Shown here in pieces: positions 1 to 12,595 of a stretch of 64,000 nt of DNA. This DNA is from Theileria orientalis strain Shintoku. Its lineage: Eukaryota > Apicomplexa > Aconoidasida > Piroplasmida > Theileriidae. A model generated the notes under the pieces. It was given only the letters and a program-made list of their open reading frames with translations. It was not told the DNA's origin and made no database searches. A program made the position numbers and the translations under genes. The DNA is taken from the NCBI RefSeq assembly GCF_000740895.1, contig NC_025260.1, positions 496,001 to 560,000 on the forward strand. Direction: 5' to 3'. How positions within the stretch are numbered: the first letter of the stretch is position 1; each line of letters starts with the position of its first letter.

Positions 1-1861
1 TGAACGTTAAAAGAATAGTAACGGGGGCTAACATGAATAAGATAGCTTACCACTCCGGGTCAAAACTGGCAGTAGTGTCGACGATACCACAATACGTAGT
101 TAACCCGAATGAACTGAGTAATGTTGAAGAAAATGAAAACAGAAATAATGTTAGAGGAGCTGACGAATTACAAGTTGATAAGGTGGATTTAAAGAGGGAA
201 CCTGAAGAGGCAAGGCGTGGCGTCAAGGGCGTGGAAGCTACTGTTATGGAGGGGACAAAGAGGACAATCCACGAGGAACCGGAGCAATATCAGAATATAA
301 TGGTATGCACGGAAGCAAACGAGCTCCTGGAAAGCACGAATGACGCCTTCATACCGAGCTGCCTGCTATTCGTAGACGTCGAAAGTAGCAAAATCGTCCA
401 CAAGCTGGAAGTCCCCGAGGGACACGTAGTCTCAAGTCTCCGCACGTACATCCACGAGCACGTGGAGTACGTGGCCGTGGGAAGCTCGCTGGTATCGGAG
501 CAGAGCGACCTGCCTGCAGAGGGGCACCTGTACCTGGTGGAAATCGACAGAAGCAGGGGCTCTCTGGCGTTCAAGGTGCAGAGGACCTCGGAGCCCTTCG
601 AAGGAGGAGTAGTGGACATCGCAGTCATGGACGAGATGCTGGTCCTGGCAGTGAATGCGACGCTGATGATCGTGAAGCTCGGCGGGGAGCACTCAGTGAC
701 CACGCCGCTGAAGGACAAAAATAGACCTAAGTCAGGCAGGGTCGGGGATCAGGGAGGAGGCGCGGCAGGCTCAAGAGGCGGCAAGGCGGAAAAGAAAAAT
801 TACAAGCTCGAGTACGTGCAGGGCTGCGCAGAGGAGTGCACGAGGTACCTGGAGCTCATAACGAGCTACGAGTCGAACACGTACATCGTGGCGGTGGACG
901 TCTGCGAGGACAGCGTCTTCCTGGGGGACCTGATGACCTCGGTGAAGCTGCTCAAGTTCAAGGACAAGTGCCTCTACGAGTCCTGCAGGGACTTCAACAC
1001 GCTCTGGACGTCGTCGCTGGCGGCAGTCGACGCCTCGACGTGCCTGGTCGCCGACGACTCGGGGAACTTCAGCGTGTTCGCCAAGTCGAAGACGCCGGTC
1101 AACGACCACAAGGCAATAAAGTTTGACACGCTTGGGCTCTTTCACCACGGGGAGACGGTGAACAGAATAGTAAAGCGACGAAGGGCTGTTGTTGACGCCG
1201 GAAGGCACCTTAAAATCGCAAGTAAACTAGGTTAGTGATGGCGTTATATGTAGATAGTGCCTCTGTGCTTTCCAAGCACCCTATTTAATCGCTTAACCTC
1301 TTAATTATTGCCAGTTACCATAACGAGTTACCCGCTCAATTATTCTAGTTAGTACCAACCACTCACTGATTCAAGCCTAAATAATTAATACTAATCCCTA
1401 CCTTAGGTCAAAAACGACACGCCTGCGAAAGGCTGTTTTGTTGTCAGGGCGCTCCCGCAGGCCATGAGCGCTTTAAGATGAGGGAGCGCTCCAGCCTCTT
1501 CGACGCAACGTTCACGTGCTGCACGAGCTCCGGGAGCTTCCTGCAGCTGTGTGTCTTCAGCGACGTCAAGCTGTTCCTCAGGCTCTCGCTGCTCGAGCAG
1601 ACGCTGCAGCTGTTCCACAGCCACACGGGCGTGAACCTCAACAAGAACTACCGCAACTTCGAGAACCTGCACACGACGGTTCCGCCCCGCGGGTTCGTCG
1701 ACGGCGACCTCGTCGAGCGCTTTCTCAGGCTCCCGCAGGCCGCGAAGCTCCGCGTGTTTGAGTCCTTCAGAAAGAACGCGCAGGAGCTGGACCTGGACTG
1801 CAGCACGCTCGACCAGCTCGTCGCAACAGTCGAGAACGTAACCAACAGCAGGCTGATGTAG
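1..1861 (+). CDS. DDB1: DDB1 (DNA damage-binding protein 1), C-terminal part, 5' end outside window
   Basis: The frame is open from the first base, so the gene starts upstream. The visible part covers the third beta-propeller and C-terminal helical domain of the DDB1/CPSF-A family: a block like DDB1 'VGDLMRSVLLL' is seen as FLGDLMTSVKLLKF, followed by RDFN, the GLFHHGETVN strand, and after one intron GFVDGDLVERFL near the C-terminus, which is a DDB1 signature. Best exons are 1..1221 and 1461..1861; the 239-bp intron keeps frame with acceptor at 1460. A Gly-rich low-complexity insert lies near 730-790. DDB1 is the adaptor of CUL4 ubiquitin ligases and acts in nucleotide excision repair. Related CPSF160 and SF3B3 share the fold, but the C-terminal helical block favours DDB1. 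Confidence 0.85.
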
Positions 1862-2221
1862 TGGCAACTGTGTGGGCCACACCTGTGGCATCGGCCATAC
1901 CGGTTGAAGCTTCAATCGACGCTTGACGCATCGTCAAAATCATCGCAAATTAGCTTATATTCATGCACACACGTACTCATTAACGTGCTAACACGTGTAC
2001 ACTAACATATTCACACACATATACATACGTACTCATTAACGTGCTAACACACATGTATATACACGTACACAAAGATATACACATATGTATTGTATTAGGT
2101 TGACACGCTCAATCATTTACCCTTTCAATGATTTCACATGGTGCACCATCTATTTTACATCTTATAATTGGCCTTGGGCCTATTAAACTCGAGTACTGGA
2201 ACACGCCCAGTTACGCTGCTG
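1862..2221. other. Intergenic spacer between convergent DDB1 and VPS8
   Basis: About 360 bp separating two convergent genes. It is rich in alternating CA/TA tracts and holds the 24-bp direct repeat listed separately. I see no gene. It must carry both 3' ends. Confidence 0.6.
1971..2050. repeat. 24-bp perfect direct repeat, two copies
   Basis: The block starting ACGTACTCATTAACGTGC occurs at 1971-1994 and again, identical over 24 bases, at 2027-2050. The 32 bases between are CA/TA-rich. It lies in the shared 3' spacer and looks like a small local duplication. Confidence 0.85.
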
Positions 2222-5200
2222 CTACTCCTTTACGTTGCAGATCGGGCACGCGTCAGGCGCGCAGCGCTGGTGGAACGAATGCGAGCACCAGTACACTATG
2301 ATCGGGTCGCGCTGAAACGAGTCCGCGTCCCTCGCTATCGTCTGGATGATCGGCGGGCACGGCCCCAGGCTCTGCGTCTGCCCGAAGGGCTTCAGCGCCC
2401 TGCCCCTCTTCGTGACGAACGTGCTCAGGCGGTCGTTGTAGATGTTGCTGATCATCGGCGGCGGCTCCGCTGGCGCGCTCGCCCGCTCGCCCTGGATGGG
2501 CACGCTGCTCAGCACGCCTATCTGCTCCTCGAAGGGCGACATCTTGCCCTCCTCGGCGTGCGCCCCCTTCGTCTTCCGCGCGTGCTTCTCCGGCTTCAGC
2601 ATCAGCTCCGCGTCCGCGTGGATGTTGTAGATGAGGTTTTTGCTGCAGACTGGGCATATCAGGTTCCTGTTTATGTTCGCGTTCCTGTTGATCGTGCTGA
2701 TGACCACTCCTCTGCTGTTGAAGACCTGGCTCTGCCTGAACTCCTTGTTCATGATGATCTTCGATATCGTCGATGCGCTGTTAACGATGTACGTCTGCAG
2801 CTGGAAGTCCGAGAGCAGGTTGTTGAGTGGGCTTTTGAAGATGCTCAGACGCGCCTTGTACTTGATGACCTCCGTGAGCGCGTTGGGGAACTTGACGTAC
2901 TTCAGAATGCCGTTGTTGAAGATTTCCGCCACCGTCGCGCTGAATGCGTCGGCACTTACACCCTTGGCACTGCTGGTCTCACATGTTATACTCTTATGGT
3001 CGGTATACTCACATGTTATACTCTTATGGTCGGTATACTCACATGTTATACTCTTATGGTCGGTATACTCACCACTACGATTAGCGGCGGCCAATTTGTT
3101 GGATTTAATGCCAAAGCTGCCGGCGCTATCCCTCGACCCGCACACTGCCTTTTCGCCTACTTGCGAGTTCAGGCGCTCCACTGAGAGCTGCAGCATTGTG
3201 AACCACATCTTCTCTATGATCTCGTAGGATATCTGATTGTGGTAGTCCTGGCAAATGCTGTGGGCTGTCGCGATCAGAGTCGAGCGCGTCGCCGCGTCCC
3301 CGATGTTCCTCTCGAAGGAGACGAGCAGCAGCTGCACCGCCTCCTCGACGTTCCCCGCCCTCAGCAGCAGGTATATCACCGCGTCCTCGATTCCGTTTTT
3401 TCTGCAGACGCTGAGGCAGTAGGTTATGTTCAGGCTCTTCTGGCGGCGCAGGAAGTTCGCCACGTTCGCCTTGTCGTGGACGCTCAGCAGGTTCAGGTAC
3501 CTGTTGAAGTACGAGTTCGGCAGCTGCAGCATGTTGCCCGTGTTCGACTTCGACTTCAGCAGCGCGTCGAGCACCAGTATCTGCAGGTCCGGGAGCTTCT
3601 TCAGCGTGTTCAGCATCGTTTCCGGCGACATTTCCAGCGTCGCGTCCAGCGTCCTGATCACCTCCATCAGCGAGAAGAGCTGTATCAGCAGGTTCGTCAC
3701 TTTGCTCAGGTCCAGCTTTATCAGCTTCTGCAGGTTCTTCAGTATTGCTCTCACGAAGCTCCTTCTGATCTTTGCGTCCGTCAGCAGCAGGTGATCTATT
3801 TTTTCGGGGGCGCCCCTGTTGCTCTTGCTGATGTACTCGATGCACCTCTCCAGGTACTCGAACACGCTCTCCTCTCTCTCAAACGACTCGTACTCTCCTA
3901 TGATAACCTCAAAGTCTCCCGTTACGTGGTGCAGGAAGAACTTCAGACTCCCACTCGTCAGACTCATTAGGTTACTGCACATTCTCGCCAGCTGTCCAAA
4001 CTGCTTATTTTCTCCCAGATCCGAGGCGCACTTTATCTTCGTACTTATTGCCAGCACGTAGTTTTCCACGTATACTCTTATTGCCTTTTCCACTGCCTGT
4101 TCGTTCAGTGCCATTATCGGCTCCTGGTCGAACTCCTCGTCTCTCCTGCAGAATACGCTGCTGAAGTATCCGTCGTTAAAGTAGCCCTCCTGGTGTATCA
4201 GCTCCTTGGAGGCCTCCCACTCAGCCTGTACCGTCGCTTTACTCTGACCTTCGTACTCCTTCTCCTTCAAGAGCGTGTACATCGCCACTTCTGCTGTGTT
4301 CAGGTTTATGCTCAGTTCTTCTGGTCCCGAGGCCACTCTCAGGAAGAGGAACGCCGCCATGTTCTTCATCACTCTGGTGCTTCTACTGTCAAGCTCCTCC
4401 TCCAACTTATATATTGCTGAGACCACCACGTTCATCACGAAGTTAAACGTTGACGCTTTACTTCCTATCAAGCTCGCGTGCACTGCGAACTTGTCTGTGC
4501 ACTCTGTGAACAGGTTAAGTATGCACACGAATAGCAGTCTTGGCGATATTGTCAGCAGCTTATACACTGGCGTCATCTCCACGTCCCTAAAGTCGTGTGG
4601 GAACTTCTTCGACCCTCCGGGCTCCTGCTCCTCCTCCTCCTTCGCCTCTTCCTGCCACTCTACCTCCCTCGTGTACAGCTCCTTCGCCTCGATTGGGAAC
4701 GAGGGCTTGAAGCTCCCCGTTGCGCACAGGTACCTGATCAGGTTACAGTAGCTGCTCACGTCTATGTTGTCCGTCAGGCCGCAGTTTTCAAAGGTCATGA
4801 ACGACTCCAACGTCAGGAAGAGCACTCTGACTGCGAACAGCCTTTCCGATATGCTCATTGGCAGAATTGCCTCCTTTTCACTAACCTTGCCAGCACTGAT
4901 CTTTTCCTCAACTCTCCTCTTTCTTTGTATCTCTTTTGCGTCTATGTCCAGACTCCCCTTTTGTTCATTTGCTTTATGTGCTTCGTCTTTCCGATGTTCC
5001 TCCTGAGCATACCCTGAGTCCTGTGGTTTCTGTGGTTTCTGTGGTTCCTCTTCAACGCAATCACCTTCATCAGACCATATCCCCTTTGCCTCCTCTTCGC
5101 CTTCAACGCATTCCCCCTTTACATTCAAATTTCTAGCCTCGTTTTCATCTACGCTCTCATCACTCTCCTTTTCTGTGCCAACACTCGCCAAATCTTCCTG

Positions 5201-8200
5201 TATTTTCATGCACTTGGTGCATATGTGCGACAGCATTATGTCCAGGACGTTCGAGTAGTCGTCCAGCACCACTGAGTTGCAGTAGACTAGGCAGTGCCAG
5301 CAGTAGTGCCTGCTGATCCTGCTCAGCGCCTTGCTCGTCTGCGTGATGACGTTGTTTCTGAAGCAGTAGAGCTGTATTTTACACAGGTTGTTGCACATGA
5401 TGTGGTACACCAGCACTCTCGGGTCAAACTGGAAGCTCCTCAGCAGGTACTCTGAAGTCCCTACGTTCGTGTTTTCTGCGAATTCCTCTATGTATCTGCA
5501 CACTCTCTCCTTTTCGTTGCTCCTCGTACCAGGCCTAGTTTCTCCATTGTCACTCCCTTCCGACTCATTATTGTTCACTGCCTTGATGCTCAGCGCACTC
5601 GTGCTCACTGCCTGGTCTATGTACAGTATCTCGTCCTCCGCCTGCCACTGCTCCTGCAGGCAGTGCCTGTGCATGTCGTCCAACACCAGCTCGTACGTGT
5701 TGCATATGCTTTCTATGATTTGCGAGTTCAGGAACTCGAGGCTGATCCTTCCGTGGTGCAGGTTCATCAGGATGTGCTTAACGAAGACGTGCTCCAGGTT
5801 AATCGTTGCGAAGCATCTGAAGATCAGGTCATTCAGCGGCTCGTACATTCTCGCGGAGACGCAGCTGTCTATCATTGCGCAGCAGAGCGTGTTTACCTGC
5901 TCGTACACGTCGCTCTTGACCTTGCTGTTCCACGGGTCCTCGCGCGGCGCCTCCGAGTCCAGGTTCAGCAGGTTCGTCGATATGCTCGCAGTCTCGCTCA
6001 CGAACTTCGAGAGCTTGATGATGTGCGCCGAGGACTGGTGCAGGATGTACAGCACCAGCTGGCTCAGGTTATTTTTGAATGCCTTGAAGTCGTACAGTCC
6101 CGGCACCCACTCCTCGGACAGCGCCTGGATGATCGCAAGTCCTTCGCAGAACAGCTTTGATGCTGAGAGCTCTCCGATAACCTTGATCCACGAGTTCATT
6201 TCCACTCCCACCATTCCGTTCGGCACCAGGATAAGTATCGTGAAGTTTTTCAGCTCGAATGAAGACGCGTGCTTCTTCCCCTGGAACATGTCCGAGACCA
6301 GGTTCGAGAACTTTTTGTAGCCCTTCGCCATCATCTTCACTGTCTTCGGACTCACTGCTATCGTCGGCAGCAGACTCGTCTGTATCAGCCACACTGGGTC
6401 AAACACTTCTATTCCCAGCTCCATTTTACTGCTGAACTCCGTCAGGTCCAGGCTCCTCACCACGTCGTAGTACATTGGCGAGCTCGTCAGGTTAACCTGT
6501 ACTATATGCAACACGTTAAGCCCGTCCACTATTGCCAGAATCAGCCTCGTCACTATTCTTATTGCTCTTATTGTGTGTTTGAACTGCATCGTTCCCAGAC
6601 TCGCCACGTTCATGCTCAGAGAGCCCTTCACTGTCTGCAGGTTACACTGGATGAACCTTATTTGATTTCCCATCGATATCAGCAGCACTGGCTTTATGTT
6701 TTTCTTTCCGCTGTTAAATATCATCCACGTCACGCTCGGCACCTGACCGATCCCAATCTCAGGCGCTGGCGTCCTTCCTGTCTTCTCCAGACTTACGTTT
6801 ATCAGTATTGACAGTCTTGGCCTCGTTGAGAAGATCAGGCAGCTCTTCAGCGTCAGTATTGCGCAGATCCCTCCTGCGTCTCCTCCCGTTATGAACTTCG
6901 CTTGTGGGTTTGACGACATGCATACTATGTCCACTATCTGATCATTTTCAAGCCTCTCGTTAAGCGACTGCAGGTAATTTACGTTAAGGTTGTGCGAGAG
7001 GACGTTTTTCGAGTACGTCAGTATTGCTATCGACCTCAGGTTCGAGCATATGATCTCTTCGTACGACTCTGAGAACGTGAACTTGCAGTTCAACACTGAG
7101 TCGTTGAACACATCTGTTGAGCATATTGTTTGTGAGTTCGTCTTCTTAATTCCGCTGAACGCTGAGGACACTGCGTCCGCCATCAGTCCGAACGTTCTCG
7201 TGTCTCCGCTTCTCGCCTCCGGTCCTTCTGCTTTCCCTCCTGCGTGGCTCTTCGACCCTCGTGCGACTTTAAAGTTTTGCAGCAGCTTCACTGTTCCGTC
7301 GTTGTATCCCACTGTTATCCATCCTGTGTTCGGCAGAACGTCCAGCGACGTCACTGACAGTCCCTTTTCGCTGTCGATTTCGTACCAGTTCATCGAGTCG
7401 ATTGTCGTGTCCAATGCTTCGTACTCGTTGTACGAGCAGAACTTTCTCTCGAAGTTATATGTTGCGAACTCAGATATATACACTGATCCGCACATTGTTC
7501 CGAACAGCACCAGGTCTGTGCTCGTGCATATACACGTCGGCGTCAGCAGGTTCGTCGCCGCCTTCGTCATTCTATTGATCGACGCGTCGTCGATTGCGTA
7601 GAACCTATCGCTTCATTTAACTTTCCTTTCTTACCTGTCGTCAAATATCTTCAGCAGCTCCAGACTTCCTGATAACTTATGTCTACATCTTATCGTCATC
7701 TTATTCGACTGCGCGTCCTCCAGCAGTGTGTTCGACGGCAGTCCCAGGGTCTTCAAATACTTTTTCGAGATGTACGGCGTCAAATCTTCCTTCGACTCTC
7801 TTTCGTCAATCGTGTGCCCTCCATTCTCCTTTTCTGCTATCTTCTTCAATCTTCCTCTCTTTTTCCTCAACTTTTCTATTAGGTGTAACTTGTGCTTATT
7901 TTCCCATTCCGACAACTGCATATTCACGCAATGCTTAACGTAGCCGAATAACTCTCCGCAATCTTTCGTTGCTTCTTCTATCAGCTGTTTCGTATCCTCT
8001 TCGCACTGGCAATTATCTCTATTCTCCTCTACACTTCCATTTTGTATATTATTGGCTTCTGTTGCGATATTTATTGACTCGGATAAGTCAAACTCATTGT
8101 CAAATTTCGATGTAATTTTATTATCCAGTACTCTAAAGCCATTTATTTACTTTACTAACTTACTCCGGAGAAATCGATGTTATTTCACTTTCCAATGGCA

Positions 8201-8498
8201 GTTCCGAAATAAATCCATTAATTACATTTTCTTTATTACATATATTTGTGGAATCCTCTTGATTATTCTCATTTTTATCGGCAGTTAGTGTGTTATCTGT
8301 CGCTGAAGAGTCCTCAAATTCGTGCGATTCCGATTCATTCGGCAAATTATCACGTATAAGATAGTTATATATTTCACTATAATCCACATCTTTAATAACT
8401 GTTTCTTTATTTTTATTTTGTTTGGTTTGCGTATTCAAATTTGGATCAACATAATCATCTGATTGATCAATATATTGAAGTATTTCTTCCAAATTCAT
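2222..8498 (-). CDS. VPS8: VPS8, CORVET tethering-complex subunit with C-terminal RING
   Basis: Three exons join in frame: 8164..8498, 7635..8132 and 2222..7604, with introns of 31 and 30 bp, giving about 2,071 residues. Exon 1 is an acidic N-terminus. A WD-type beta-propeller follows at roughly residues 280-620, then a long alpha-solenoid with acidic inserts. A C-terminal RING-like zinc module lies around 1925-2068: CPVC, a long insert, then CSHSFHQRC and CPIC at the very end. This is the VPS8 layout; VPS8 joins the class C core to form CORVET, the Rab5 effector that tethers early endosomes, and in apicomplexans the complex is linked to secretory-organelle traffic. VPS41 is the nearest alternative, but the split RING with a long insert and the N-terminal extension favour VPS8. 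A perfect 10-residue triple repeat sits near residues 1790-1820. Start ATG at 8498. Confidence 0.85.
2979..3068 (-). repeat. 30-bp x 3 perfect tandem repeat inside VPS8
   Basis: Three identical 30-bp units at 2979-3008, 3009-3038 and 3039-3068 encode EYTDHKSITC three times in the minus-strand frame. The unit length is a multiple of three, so copy change would keep frame. Perfect identity suggests a recent expansion and likely length polymorphism between strains. Confidence 0.95.
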
Positions 8499-9877
8499 TT
8501 AAAAAATTGATTAAAATATACAACACATTATGAAACAATATGATATGAGTGATCGGAAACTTATGATACAGTTTTCAAAAACACTGAAACAATTAAAAAT
8601 TTATTTACACGTTTAGTTTAAATGAAGAATATAAATAATCACAAATTTATATAGCAAGTTAATAATACAAATATTTTAGGGTCATTAAAGACTTTGTTAA
8701 CAAATGTGTAATGTTTTAGTGCCATACTTCAAGCCATTACTAACCACCCAATAAAGAAGAATTTTTATTTTATTTAAAACAGCTGACTTAGACAAATTGG
8801 AGTAAATATATGTATATAAAAGCGTATATAAGAATTTTATAATGAAATATTGAAATACATATAAGGATTACGGAGATAACATTTTTTACTTAAAGCACTG
8901 AAATTAAGAGTCTTTAGACCGGTTTATCATGATATTTTTATTTTCTATTTTATTTTGTTTCATTAAACCTCGGAAATTTAAGGATGTTTATCGGAATTAT
9001 AATATTTTTAAATAGAGGGTATCTGGTAGTACACAAAAGACAATTTTATTAATTCCACTTTCCTTCCTAATCTTTTGTATATTTTTTGAATCATTAACTA
9101 ATAAGTAATTTTATGGTGTTGAAAAATATTAATTTTTACACTATTAACATAAGGAAGGTTGACACCATTTTCTAGTGTAACACACCAGTACCGTTACATT
9201 TCATTTATTTATTATTTTAACTCATTTTAATTACAAGTCAAGAGTGTTGATTATTAATAGTTTTTAATTTTGTTATTTCGAAAAATGACGATATATGATT
9301 ATCTACATAAGTACATACTTCACACATTCCGTATATATTCTGATACGCGTACAGAGAGTACTTCGTTTGTTATTTTAGGCATTTCGAACATAATCTATTT
9401 ATAAGATCATTTACTGTTCATACTTCTATATTTTTTATAGATGAATTACCGAAGTCTTTTGTGATCTTTTATAGCCATAAAATATTGATAATTTATAACA
9501 TCTTTTCATATCTTTCTAGAAAAAATTTGGTAAAATATAATTATTTTTTGATAATCATATATCCAAAGGTATAAAGTTGTTAATCTGCATATCAGATGAA
9601 CTTTTTTTATGGATCTCTTTATTGTATTCGTTTTATTGTTTTATCAAGTAAAATTCACTATTTCACATATCTTCATATGTCATAATAATTCAAAGCACAT
9701 AAACAACATTGTAAGGTTATCTGAGCCCTGAAATCAACAAAAAATTCACACATCAAATGATACACATTATTTCAAGTATATTAATTTTGTAACACATTTG
9801 GTCTTTAAGTTAACTTAAAGTAGTTTTAAAAACTTTGTAACATAGTAAATGTATAACTCTGAAAGATACGAGTAAAT
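8499..9877. other. AT-rich divergent intergenic region
   Basis: About 1.4 kb between the divergent starts of VPS8 and the Asn-rich gene. It is strongly AT-rich with runs of T and A, no ORF of note and no recognisable RNA gene. It should hold both promoters. The TTACACAT motif (minus orientation, 8704-8711) lies about 205 bp upstream of VPS8. Confidence 0.6.
8704..8711 (-). promoter_or_regulatory. TTACACAT motif upstream of VPS8
   Basis: Reads ATGTGTAA on the plus strand, so TTACACAT in the direction of VPS8, about 205 bp before its start. One of eight similarly oriented sites in the window. Confidence 0.4.
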
Positions 9878-11245
9878 ATGTGGAATTATCCTTATGATAA
9901 CGGATACGATATTTACACGAATTGTGGATATAATCTGATAGGAGCACAACCAGATCAGAATTCATTGTGCTATGTGAATGAAGCTAACGAAAATGGCTTA
10001 GAAAATACACTAAACCCGCTCATTATACAAAATATGTCTAAAAATCATTGTAATCACATCGGTAATGTATTGTTAATGGATAAGACGAACAAGAGTGTTC
10101 AACGTGATTTCAATGAATGTAGCAACCAATATGATTACCATGATACAAGCACAGAGAACTCAACTAAAGAGGACTTTTATTGTGAACCAGATTCTAATAA
10201 AAGTTCAAAGAGAGCTGATAATTTAAATGATTGTGGCGACCCCTCAAAATTGTCACACAATTATAAGCAAGCAGGATTGTATGAAGGGTCTCCAAAAAAT
10301 GGTTCTGACTATTTTAATGAGAAGGAATCGGCAGATCAAAAGGATAACGTAGAAAGTTACGATAAGTTGAGTCCAAATACAACATGTTCAACAAATGACC
10401 TGAGCCCTGAAGAGAACCTACATCAGGAAGTTTCCAATAATACTTACGATTACGGCACGTACTCAGGGTTATCATATGATCCCTGGAACGTGCCGAATAT
10501 GGAGAACGCAAGTTTAAATCAAATGAATTCTACGTATTTTTGGGACCCTAGCGCTATGAACAATGTGTACTATAATGGTTATGGAATGAGTCAAGTCCGT
10601 TACGATGACGTTGGATTCAACTCTAGCAATTCAGGCGTTGAGCCATATAACATGACTCAAGACCCTTACACATTAAATTTCATGAAAACCGCTCCAAGTA
10701 CTATTGATTTGTCGAGCACTTTTAATGTTCCTTACGGGAACATGTTTAGCCCTAATGAAGCTTTTGTAAGTCCTTCAATTAAATTTCAACAAAAACCATA
10801 TAATAGTTTTGTTCCCGTTGATCAAAACAACTTCTTTATGAATAAAAATTTAGATTCTCAGAATAACTTTTTTAACAAATCAAAACAGTTTAAGCAAAAC
10901 TATGGTAAGGCTATGTCAAATGGTACACATGTTGGCAACCATTTGAATAACAGAATGGATTTAGTTACGAATACGATTAAGGGAGAAAATCAATTCAACC
11001 TAAATTTCATTGACGAGGACACATTGGAGCGGTTTATATATAATGGAAACATCAAGAAAATTGATCTGGCCTGTATAGACTTTATAAATATGAGCGATAG
11101 AATTTGGCAGGCTCTTAGAGGAGCTGGCCTGTTTAAACTAGGCAACAAAGGCAGAGCTGTACTTAAATCAAAGATATCGAAGCACCTAAAGATGTATCCA
11201 GAACTGAGAATTAGGTACGTCCAGATACTTAACACCTTTCATTAG
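9878..11245 (+). CDS. Asn/Tyr-rich protein with a conserved-looking basic C-terminus, unrecognised
   Basis: Single-exon ORF of 455 residues from an ATG in an AT-rich context. Residues 1-350 are low-complexity, rich in Asn, Ser, Tyr and Asp, without signal peptide or membrane segment. The last 90 residues are ordered and more basic, running from about NLNFIDEDTLERF to a YPELRIRYVQIL end, with several Lys/Arg-rich helices. That combination, a disordered Asn-rich body and a compact basic tail, fits a nucleic-acid-binding or regulatory protein, but I see no AP2, zinc-finger or Myb motif and assign no function. It stands alone, with 1.4 kb and 0.47 kb AT-rich spacers on either side, and its codon use is more AT-rich than that of VPS8 or the giant USP-like gene. 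Confidence 0.75.
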   Translation: MWNYPYDNGYDIYTNCGYNLIGAQPDQNSLCYVNEANENGLENTLNPLIIQNMSKNHCNHIGNVLLMDKTNKSVQRDFNECSNQYDYHDTSTENSTKEDFYCEPDSNKSSKRADNLNDCGDPSKLSHNYKQAGLYEGSPKNGSDYFNEKESADQKDNVESYDKLSPNTTCSTNDLSPEENLHQEVSNNTYDYGTYSGLSYDPWNVPNMENASLNQMNSTYFWDPSAMNNVYYNGYGMSQVRYDDVGFNSSNSGVEPYNMTQDPYTLNFMKTAPSTIDLSSTFNVPYGNMFSPNEAFVSPSIKFQQKPYNSFVPVDQNNFFMNKNLDSQNNFFNKSKQFKQNYGKAMSNGTHVGNHLNNRMDLVTNTIKGENQFNLNFIDEDTLERFIYNGNIKKIDLACIDFINMSDRIWQALRGAGLFKLGNKGRAVLKSKISKHLKMYPELRIRYVQILNTFH

Positions 11246-11718
11246 GACCTCGTGTATATCTGGAGTTCGTAGAGCCACTACTAGACAACTTTTCCAACTT
11301 GCACAGGTTAGTTTTTTATTTAAACATCATATTGCAGATTTGTCAAATTACGTCCCACCTTAGATGATGTATATAAGTTCCTAACTAAGTTTACAACAGA
11401 TCGTGTAACATATATTAATATTTTAATTTCCTTTTTAAATGTTATAATAAATACACATATATATCAAACATATGTTTAAAGTATAAATTTAAGGTTTATA
11501 GTATAATTTAATAAATTAATCACAAGTACATCGCTGTGTATTTGTAAACTTGGTACACCTGAATCATGGGTAACCAACATTTGATTCTTGAGTCTTATGA
11601 TTATAATTGTCTAATTTTAATTGCATATTTATTAATATTTAACTTATTGTCAAGGTATAAATTCGTGTTTACATATAATAAATACTATTTTTGGCACATC
11701 AAACGTGCTTGAGTAAAA
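11246..11718 (+). other. AT-rich intergenic spacer
   Basis: 473 bp between two plus-strand genes. Nothing recognisable beyond AT-rich tracts. It should contain the 3' end of the Asn-rich gene and the promoter of the next. Confidence 0.5.
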
Positions 11719-12496
11719 ATGGATGATGATACAAGTGTCAGAACTGGCAAAAAATACTACCCGCAGAACTCCTCTGGGATTCAAAGTGTCTTAGAATGGA
11801 GTTGCCCTAAGATTGATGAATTGTCAAGTTCCATTCCTAAAAAGAAACTGCCCGTTTTACCTGAAAAAGTCCATCAGAGGCTCTACGGAGTCCCAGGGCA
11901 AAATATATTTACCTACGATCTTGATAAACCAAAGCCAAGGAAAAAGATCACGCCACAAATAGACGTATTTGTTTTATAAAATTAATTTATTTAAGGTCGG
12001 AATGGTCCCAAAAGAAGGCTCAAACATCGTGTGCAAGTGCATACCCAGAGTGAATACTGCGTTCAAGGATTCTCTGGAAGTATTTTCCTTACCTAATAAA
12101 CGGATGATTTAGAAGTCACTAATACCACAGGACAACTCAGAAGCAAGGCTAGTAGGGAAAATTATTCTCAACAGAGACCATATATCGCACTTGAAGGCAA
12201 GCATTAACGTCAATGAATAAAATTTTAGAGTGACCTGCTAAATATGGAAGAGCAAATTGATGATTTAAAACCCAAAATTGGCGTTAGTCCGTCACTTTAC
12301 TTGATTGTTTAGGCAAATCTACTCAGTGTGTCGAACAAAATATCCAGAAGGAGACAGTTTACAAAGGAGCGTGAAACCCAATTGAGTGGTATGTATAAAT
12401 GCGAAATCAATTAACTTAGGTTCTATTCATGTTTTCGGCTCCTTCGAGGATGAGTCAACTCCTTCCGATTCTGATCTCAACCTACAGAGTACATAG
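11719..12496 (+). CDS. Unrecognised 206-residue protein, six exons with a GC-AG intron
   Basis: Only the first exon forms a clear ORF. Following splice signals gives exons 11719..11964, 11996..12079, 12113..12196, 12229..12282, 12313..12388 and 12420..12496, which total 621 bp in one continuous frame ending in TAG. Introns are 30-33 bp; the third begins GCAAGC rather than GT. The protein is hydrophilic, with a Pro/Lys-rich N-terminal half (residues 40-85), a likely helical or coiled middle (about 120-185) ending in RRRQF, and an acidic Ser-rich tail. There is no signal peptide or membrane segment. I do not recognise a family. It converges on the Frizzled-like gene, whose stop lies 99 bp further on. 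Confidence 0.7.
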
Positions 12497-12595
12497 TCTC
12501 CCAAATCGGTTTGCATTCGGCGCAACATCTCCTCTCGTCCTCGCTCACCCATTCAGGCTTCTCGTAATGCGTTTCTGATACCTTTTCTGATGCTT

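Noticed and set aside
8499..9877. Possible tRNA or structured RNA genes in long AT-rich spacers
   Set aside because: I looked for T-arm words (GGTTCRA) and paired stems here and in 42774-43700 and saw none that fold convincingly by eye; tRNAscan-SE and Infernal would be needed to exclude them.
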